DNA of 64,000 bases from RGIG1681 sp964646345 (GTDB lineage: Bacteria > Bacillota > Clostridia > Christensenellales > UBA1242), in the NCBI GenBank assembly GCA_964646345.1, contig CAZYDU010000001.1, positions 1-64,000 of the forward strand, in the 5' to 3' direction. A program made the position numbers and the translations under genes. Below the pieces are notes generated by a model. The model did no database searches and was not told the origin of the DNA. It was given only the letters and a program-made list of their open reading frames with translations. Within the stretch, counting starts at the first letter, position 1. Each line of letters opens with the position of its first letter. This document shows, piece after piece, positions 60,176-64,000 of the stretch.

Positions 60176-60634
60176 TTATTTATGATAAGGGAGACCTTCA
60201 ATAATTGTCAATGCTCTGTAAATTTGTTCTATTAAAACAACTCTAAAAAGCTGATGTGGAAATGTAATTTTTCCAAAAGATAACACTAAATCCGCTTTGC
60301 TCAAAACTTCTTGCGACAAACCATTAGAGCCACCTATAACAAATGAAATTGTACTATTTCCTTGGTTTTTCTTTGTTTGTATAAAATTAGATATTTCAAC
60401 ACTTGACAGCATCTTCCCGCCACCATCTAAAGCAACAATAACCCCAGCACATTTTGCCAATAATTTTTCGCCTTCAAGTTTTGATTTTTGCTCAAGATTT
60501 GACTGTTTTGATTCTTCGTCAACTTCTATTATTTTTAGTTCAGCAAATCTTGAAATCCGTTTCGAATATTCCTTGATTGCATCAGTAAAAAAAGTTTCTT
60601 TAATCTTCCCAACGCATACAATATTTATTTTCAT
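60176..60634 (-). CDS. rlmH: 23S rRNA (pseudouridine1915-N3)-methyltransferase RlmH
   Basis: SPOUT methyltransferase of 152 residues: MKINIVCVGKIKETFF start, VIVALDGGGKMLSS, FVIGGSNGLSQEVLSKAD and the closing MSRALTIIEGLPYHK-like end (RALTIIEGLPYHK). The ATG at 60634 sits six bases after a TATATT -10 box, so its mRNA is predicted to be leaderless and no ribosome binding site is present. Confidence 0.93.
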   Translation of the reverse strand: MKINIVCVGKIKETFFTDAIKEYSKRISRFAELKIIEVDEESKQSNLEQKSKLEGEKLLAKCAGVIVALDGGGKMLSSVEISNFIQTKKNQGNSTISFVIGGSNGLSQEVLSKADLVLSFGKITFPHQLFRVVLIEQIYRALTIIEGLPYHK

Positions 60635-60640
60635 AACTAA

Positions 60641-60669
60641 AATATAATACATTTGGCTAAATTTTGCAA
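60641..60669 (-). promoter_or_regulatory. rlmH promoter (leaderless)
   Basis: TTGCAA, 17 bp, TATATT, then TTAGTT and the ATG. Confidence 0.6.
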
Positions 60670-60674
60670 TAAAA

Positions 60675-60729
60675 AAAATTCAATTACACCACACAAACGA
60701 AAATTTGTTTGGATTTGTAATTGAATTTT
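60675..60729 (-). terminator. Terminator containing the stop codon of the anchored-protein gene
   Basis: AAAATTCAATTACA and TGTAATTGAATTTT form a 14-bp perfect stem with an inner hairpin; T8 follows. The stop codon of the gene lies inside the hairpin. Confidence 0.85.
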
Positions 60730-61223
60730 AAATTTCTTTTTTGATAGTCATCAAAATTAACGGGGTCGTTAATAAAATACTTTATCGTTAAATTAAGAAC
60801 CATTGTTTCTTTACCTGCAAGAGCGATTGGTTTTTGAACATCGCCATAATCAATATCGTAAAGCTGACATTGGCCATTGGAATCATAATTAACACTAATC
60901 AAATCTGGGTCAATTTGAGCAGTTTTATTATCTTTATTTGTGATAAATAATTTAGCTTCAAATATTAGCAATGTTGTTTCTTTTTGGTAAGACTTACTCT
61001 TGACTACAGATGGTTCATTTATGTAAAACTCCAAGTTATTATCTTTTGTTTCATTGCCATTGTTATAATCATTAATAATGCCTTCGCCAACAACTTCTGC
61101 CGTATCTTCGTCCTGATTTGTTCTGCCACGTTTATTCAAATTATTAACCATAAATCCGGTTACAATCGTAACGGAAATAATAATAAAAGCTACCAATATA
61201 AGTCTAAAATTTTTCCTTGTCAT
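60684..61223 (-). CDS. Membrane-anchored extracytoplasmic protein of unknown function
   Basis: A 179-residue protein with an N-terminal TM helix (about 6-27) and an outside domain of beta-rich appearance (TLLIFEAKLFITNKDNKTAQID, VLNLTIKYFIND). Asn/Asp-rich linker after the helix. The domain layout recalls DUF4352-like exported proteins, but I claim no family. AGGAG before ATG 61223; the frame to 61265 is unlikely because it passes through the promoter. No lipobox Cys. Its stop lies within the terminator hairpin. Confidence 0.7.
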   Translation of the reverse strand: MTRKNFRLILVAFIIISVTIVTGFMVNNLNKRGRTNQDEDTAEVVGEGIINDYNNGNETKDNNLEFYINEPSVVKSKSYQKETTLLIFEAKLFITNKDNKTAQIDPDLISVNYDSNGQCQLYDIDYGDVQKPIALAGKETMVLNLTIKYFINDPVNFDDYQKRNLKFNYKSKQIFVCVV

Positions 61224-61253
61224 TTGTATTTCTCCTAAAAAAACAACCCGTCT

Positions 61254-61281
61254 ATTGTAGCACAAACTAATGTTATTTCAA
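61254..61281 (-). promoter_or_regulatory. Promoter of the anchored-protein gene
   Basis: TTGAAA, 16 bp, TACAAT preceded by TGC (extended -10). Confidence 0.65.
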
Positions 61282-61360
61282 AAAATTTTTTAAAAGTTTT
61301 TTTAATTTTTACACCTAACATCAAAAGCGATATTTGTCAATAAAATTTTATACAAAAAAA

Positions 61361-61391
61361 AGAAAAACCAGAAAAATTTTCTAGTTTTTCT
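61361..61391 (-). terminator. Terminator of htpG
   Basis: AGAAAAACTAGAAAA pairs with TTTTCTGGTTTTTCT (one T-G pair), followed by T8 on the minus strand. Confidence 0.8.
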
Positions 61392-61429
61392 AAATTTCTA
61401 CATATATTTTTTCAAATCTTATAAAATAA

Positions 61430-63301
61430 TTATTGAGAAATATATTTTGTTGCAAGTTCAACAAATTTTGCCATATCTTCAACTGGCAAACCTTCAATAA
61501 GTTTTGCTTCGTCCAACAAAACTCTTGAAACTTCTTTCAGTGCATCTTGATTATTTTCAAATAATGTTTTGATTTTTTCGTAAATTTTATGCTCACGATT
61601 GATTTGCAAAACCTTTTTAGCACGAATATCTTGATTTGCATCTGTGTTTGGCATATTCCTTAATACTTTCTCCATTTCAATCGAAACTTCGCCTTGAGCA
61701 AGCAAACAAACTGGGTGTTCGCCAAGATTTGAAGCAAACTTAACATCTAGAACTTCGCCGTCAAGAGAATTTTTAATAAACTCTAACACAGGTTTTTCTT
61801 CTTGTTTTTCTTCTTCTGTTTCGTTATCCAAACCATTGTCGCCATCAGTTACATTTTTAAACTCTTTACCATTATAAGACATAATATATTTTATTGCAAA
61901 TTCATCAACATTATCAGTCATACACAAAACATCATATCCACTTGCCAAAACTTTTTCAACTTGTGGCATTTTCTTGATTGAAAGAATAGAAGAACCTGCT
62001 GAATAGTAAATGTATTTTTGACCTTCAGCCATTGCTTCAGTGTATTCTTTAAATGTTACAAACTTATCTTGCTTTATTGAATAATACAAAATTAAATCTT
62101 GGAGTTTGTCTTTATCCATACCCCAGTTATTGTAAATTCCAACCTTTAATTGTAAACCAAAGTTTTTGAAAAATTCTTCATATCTTGGTCTATCTTCATT
62201 TAAGATTGTTTCAAGTTCCTTTCTGATTTGCTTTTCAATATTTGTTGAAATTTTATGCAAAATTCTATCATGTTGCACAGTTTCACGTGAAATATTAAGC
62301 GAAAGCTCACTATCAACCAAACCTTGAACAAATCCAAAATATTCAGGAATAAGCTCTTTACATTTATCCATTATCAAAACGCCATTTGAATATAGTTTTA
62401 AGCCACGTTCAAAATATTTTGAAAAGAAAGCTTCTGGACATTTTTTTGGAATATACAAAAGTGCTTTATAATCAACCACACCTTCAACTGAATAATGCAA
62501 ATGCATGAATGGGTCTTCAAAGTCATAGAACATATCCTTATAAAATTTATTGTAATCTTCATCAGTTAATTCAGTTTTTGATTTTTTCCACATAGGAATC
62601 ATTGAGTTAATTGTTTCCCACTCGGTTTTTGTTTCAATCTTTTTGTTTTCTTGAGTTTCATCTCCAGCAACTGGAACTTTAGTCTCAAGTTTTATTGGAT
62701 AACGAATATAATCTGAATAACGTTTTATAAGCTCACGAAGTTTATAAGTTTCCAAAAATTCTGAGTATTTTTCATCATCGGTATCAGCTTTTAAGTAAAT
62801 TACTATATCAGTACCATTTGTTTCTTTATCAGCTTCTTTAACTTCATAACCTTCTGTTCCAGAACTTATCCAAACATTAGCTTTTGTCTCACCATAAGCT
62901 TTTGAATAAACTTCAACTTTTTCAGCCACCATGAACACAGAATAGAAACCAACACCAAATTGACCGATGATATCAATATCTTCTTTCTTTTCTTTTTCAT
63001 TTTTAAAAGCAAGTGAACCGCTTTTTGCAATAGTTCCAAGGTTGTTTTCAAGTTCTTCAGCAGTCATGCCAATACCATTATCGGAAATTGTTAAAGTTTT
63101 CTTTTCTTTGTCTGCTTTGATTTTTATATCAAATTCTTCCTTCTTTAATCCTAGGTTTTCTGATAATGATTTGTAATAAAGCTTATCAATCGCATCTGAA
63201 CAGTTTGAAATAAGCTCTCTTAAAAATATTTCTTTATGCGTATAAATTGAATTAATCATCAAATCCAAAATACGTTTGCTTTCAGTTTTAAAATTTTTCA
63301 T
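61430..63301 (-). CDS. htpG: Molecular chaperone HtpG (Hsp90)
   Basis: ATP-dependent chaperone of 623 residues. N-terminal GHKL ATPase (ELISNCSDAIDKL, DNGIGMT, GQFGVGFYSVFM), middle domain with SRETVQHDRIL (conserved Arg), and C-terminal dimerization domain. In Bacillus subtilis htpG is not HrcA-controlled, yet here a CIRCE-like element follows the promoter. AAGGAG lies before the ATG. Confidence 0.97.
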   Translation of the reverse strand: MKNFKTESKRILDLMINSIYTHKEIFLRELISNCSDAIDKLYYKSLSENLGLKKEEFDIKIKADKEKKTLTISDNGIGMTAEELENNLGTIAKSGSLAFKNEKEKKEDIDIIGQFGVGFYSVFMVAEKVEVYSKAYGETKANVWISSGTEGYEVKEADKETNGTDIVIYLKADTDDEKYSEFLETYKLRELIKRYSDYIRYPIKLETKVPVAGDETQENKKIETKTEWETINSMIPMWKKSKTELTDEDYNKFYKDMFYDFEDPFMHLHYSVEGVVDYKALLYIPKKCPEAFFSKYFERGLKLYSNGVLIMDKCKELIPEYFGFVQGLVDSELSLNISRETVQHDRILHKISTNIEKQIRKELETILNEDRPRYEEFFKNFGLQLKVGIYNNWGMDKDKLQDLILYYSIKQDKFVTFKEYTEAMAEGQKYIYYSAGSSILSIKKMPQVEKVLASGYDVLCMTDNVDEFAIKYIMSYNGKEFKNVTDGDNGLDNETEEEKQEEKPVLEFIKNSLDGEVLDVKFASNLGEHPVCLLAQGEVSIEMEKVLRNMPNTDANQDIRAKKVLQINREHKIYEKIKTLFENNQDALKEVSRVLLDEAKLIEGLPVEDMAKFVELATKYISQ

Positions 63302-63340
63302 AATTTTGCACTCCTTTTTAGCAATACAATTTTTTAATTG

Positions 63341-63367
63341 TTAGCACTCTCGTATAACAACTGCTAA
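63341..63367. promoter_or_regulatory. hrcA site: CIRCE-like operator (HrcA) upstream of htpG
   Basis: TTAGCACTC, 9 bp, AACTGCTAA compared with the consensus TTAGCACTC-N9-GAGTGCTAA: the first arm is perfect and the second has two mismatches. It lies directly downstream of the -10 box, the usual position. Confidence 0.8.
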
Positions 63368-63368
63368 C

Positions 63369-63397
63369 AATATAAACCTAAAAAAAATTATTGTCAA
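63369..63397 (-). promoter_or_regulatory. Promoter of htpG
   Basis: TTGACA, 17 bp, TATATT, with the CIRCE-like element immediately after. Confidence 0.85.
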
Positions 63398-63469
63398 CTG
63401 CTTAGTGACAATATTTGTAACTTTTTTTGACGAAAAAAATAAGGTATAACTAAACTAAGTGTGTATTCC

Positions 63470-63590
63470 GTGTCATTTCAACTGAAGTGTTAGCTGAATA
63501 AAGAAATTCCCTTGGTTTTTCCCCGTCATTTCGACTTTTTTCTTTTGTGTCATTTCAAGCAAAGCAAAGCGGAGTCGAGAAATCCCCTAT
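63470..63590. repeat. REPIN-like repeat (locus 5, degenerate)
   Basis: Three half units: GTCATTTCAACTGAAGTG...AGAAATTCCC, a short GTCATTTCGAC, and GTCATTTCAAGCAAAGC...GTCGAGAAATCCCC. All are in forward orientation, so the palindromic pair is not complete. Together with htpG control elements and the M16 terminator it fills the gap between htpG and the M16 gene. Confidence 0.8.
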
Positions 63591-63610
63591 TCTATCTTTT
63601 ATAAATAAAA

Positions 63611-63632
63611 AACACCCTTATTCAGAGTGCTT
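63611..63632 (-). terminator. Terminator of the M16 peptidase gene
   Basis: AAGCACTC and GGGTGTT pair with two wobble pairs around a 7-nt loop, followed by T6. Confidence 0.65.
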
Positions 63633-63641
63633 TTGTTCCTT

Positions 63642-64000
63642 TTAAAACTCAATGTCTTCTTGCCTTAAACCTTTGCCAACCGCAACAACATTATAAACTT
63701 GTTCACTAGCAATTCGTTTTGCAAACTCATTAACTTGTTCACGTGTAACATCTTGAGTACGTTTAAAATTCTTTTCAATGTCAAAAATTTCATTAAAAAC
63801 ATTATATAAAGTGCCATTAATTTCAGCTAAATTGCTATTTGTTTCAGTACCAAATGAAAAGCATGATTTTTTCCAGTTTTTAGCTCTTTCAAGTTCTTCT
63901 TCACTTGCACCATTTTCCGCAAAATCCAGCATAGCCTTTTTAATTTCTACCATAGCTTTTCTAACATTTTTAGGTCTTGTGCCAAAAACTATTAAAAGTT
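63642..64000 (-). CDS. M16-family peptidase, C-terminal part (runs off the window)
   Basis: The last 119 codons of an M16-type protein. The frame continues to the window edge without a stop (reading LLIVFGTRPKNVRKAM before the internal Met). NGASEEELERAKNWKKSCFSFGTET and the final VYNVVAVGKGL are typical of the M16 C-terminal domain. The catalytic end lies outside the window, so activity cannot be judged. It is separate from the non-catalytic M16 gene at 25 kb. Its start is not known. Confidence 0.85.
   Translation of the reverse strand, partial: LLIVFGTRPKNVRKAMVEIKKAMLDFAENGASEEELERAKNWKKSCFSFGTETNSNLAEINGTLYNVFNEIFDIEKNFKRTQDVTREQVNEFAKRIASEQVYNVVAVGKGLRQEDIEF

Overview
The window is AT-rich and gene-dense. 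Nearly all genes read on the minus strand. Ribosome binding sites are mostly AGGAG-type, promoters are sigma-A-like (TTGACA / TATAAT), and many genes end in short hairpins with T-tracts. An endosporulation set is present: spoIIAA-spoIIAB-sigF, a PdaB-like and a YlxY-like deacetylase, and ytxC. Several gene orders match Bacillus/Clostridium chromosomes: rpsO-pnp-ylxY-M16, ftsK-rimO-pgsA-recA-rny, ruvC-ruvA-ruvB-queA-(mazG)-tgt-yajC-secD-secF-recJ-rel, and ytxC-thrS-infC-rpmI-rplT-trmH. The source is therefore most likely a spore-forming low-GC Firmicute, probably an uncultured clostridial lineage. The species cannot be named from the sequence.

Layout. 1-5.9 kb: a membrane-anchored PadR-like regulator with a broken N-terminus, tRNA-Trp, rnhA and a Cys-rich protein, an alpha-oxoamine synthase, and an acyltransferase relic. 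5.9-9.1 kb: SSB-like protein, pdaB, and the spoIIA operon. 9.1-15.7 kb: a repeat cluster, an anchored trypsin-like protease, fhs, nrnA, a dipeptidase and a Nudix hydrolase. 15.7-31.9 kb: rny, recA, pgsA, rimO, an ATPase-dead FtsK paralogue, ftsK, a non-catalytic M16 protein, ylxY, pnp, rpsO and a Rel protein. 31.9-43 kb: recJ, secF, secD, yajC, tgt, a MazG-like protein, queA and ruvBAC. 43-47.3 kb: an accessory island between ruvC and yebC. 47.4-55.1 kb: yebC, trmH, rplT-rpmI-infC, thrS with a T-box, ytxC, a membrane-anchored Mrr-like nuclease and cmk. 55.1-64 kb: a grpB pseudogene, queH, argS, a metal P-type ATPase, rlmH, an anchored protein, htpG behind a CIRCE-like operator, and the end of an M16 peptidase.

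Most notable. (1) Two identical 104-bp direct repeats (42966-43069 and 45051-45154) flank a two-gene Nudix + radical-SAM module. The repeat carries the ruvC promoter and its leaderless start codon, so the module appears to use a duplicated copy of a housekeeping promoter. The radical-SAM gene is split by a frameshift at A7/T7 runs, immediately after its Fe-S cysteine motif. A zeta-type toxin-antitoxin pair and a Gp37/Gp68-family gene lie next to it, so the ruvC-yebC interval looks like an insertion hotspot. (2) Several normally conserved housekeeping proteins lack catalytic residues: a Rel protein with intact hydrolase but lost synthetase residues, SecD and SecF without the membrane aspartate motif, an M16 protein without HxxEH, and an FtsK paralogue without Walker motifs. 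(3) A dispersed palindromic repeat family (five loci) resembles REPINs. (4) Several genes (ruvC, rlmH, the acyltransferase relic, the dipeptidase) have a -10 box placed so that transcription would start at the ATG, which suggests leaderless mRNAs.
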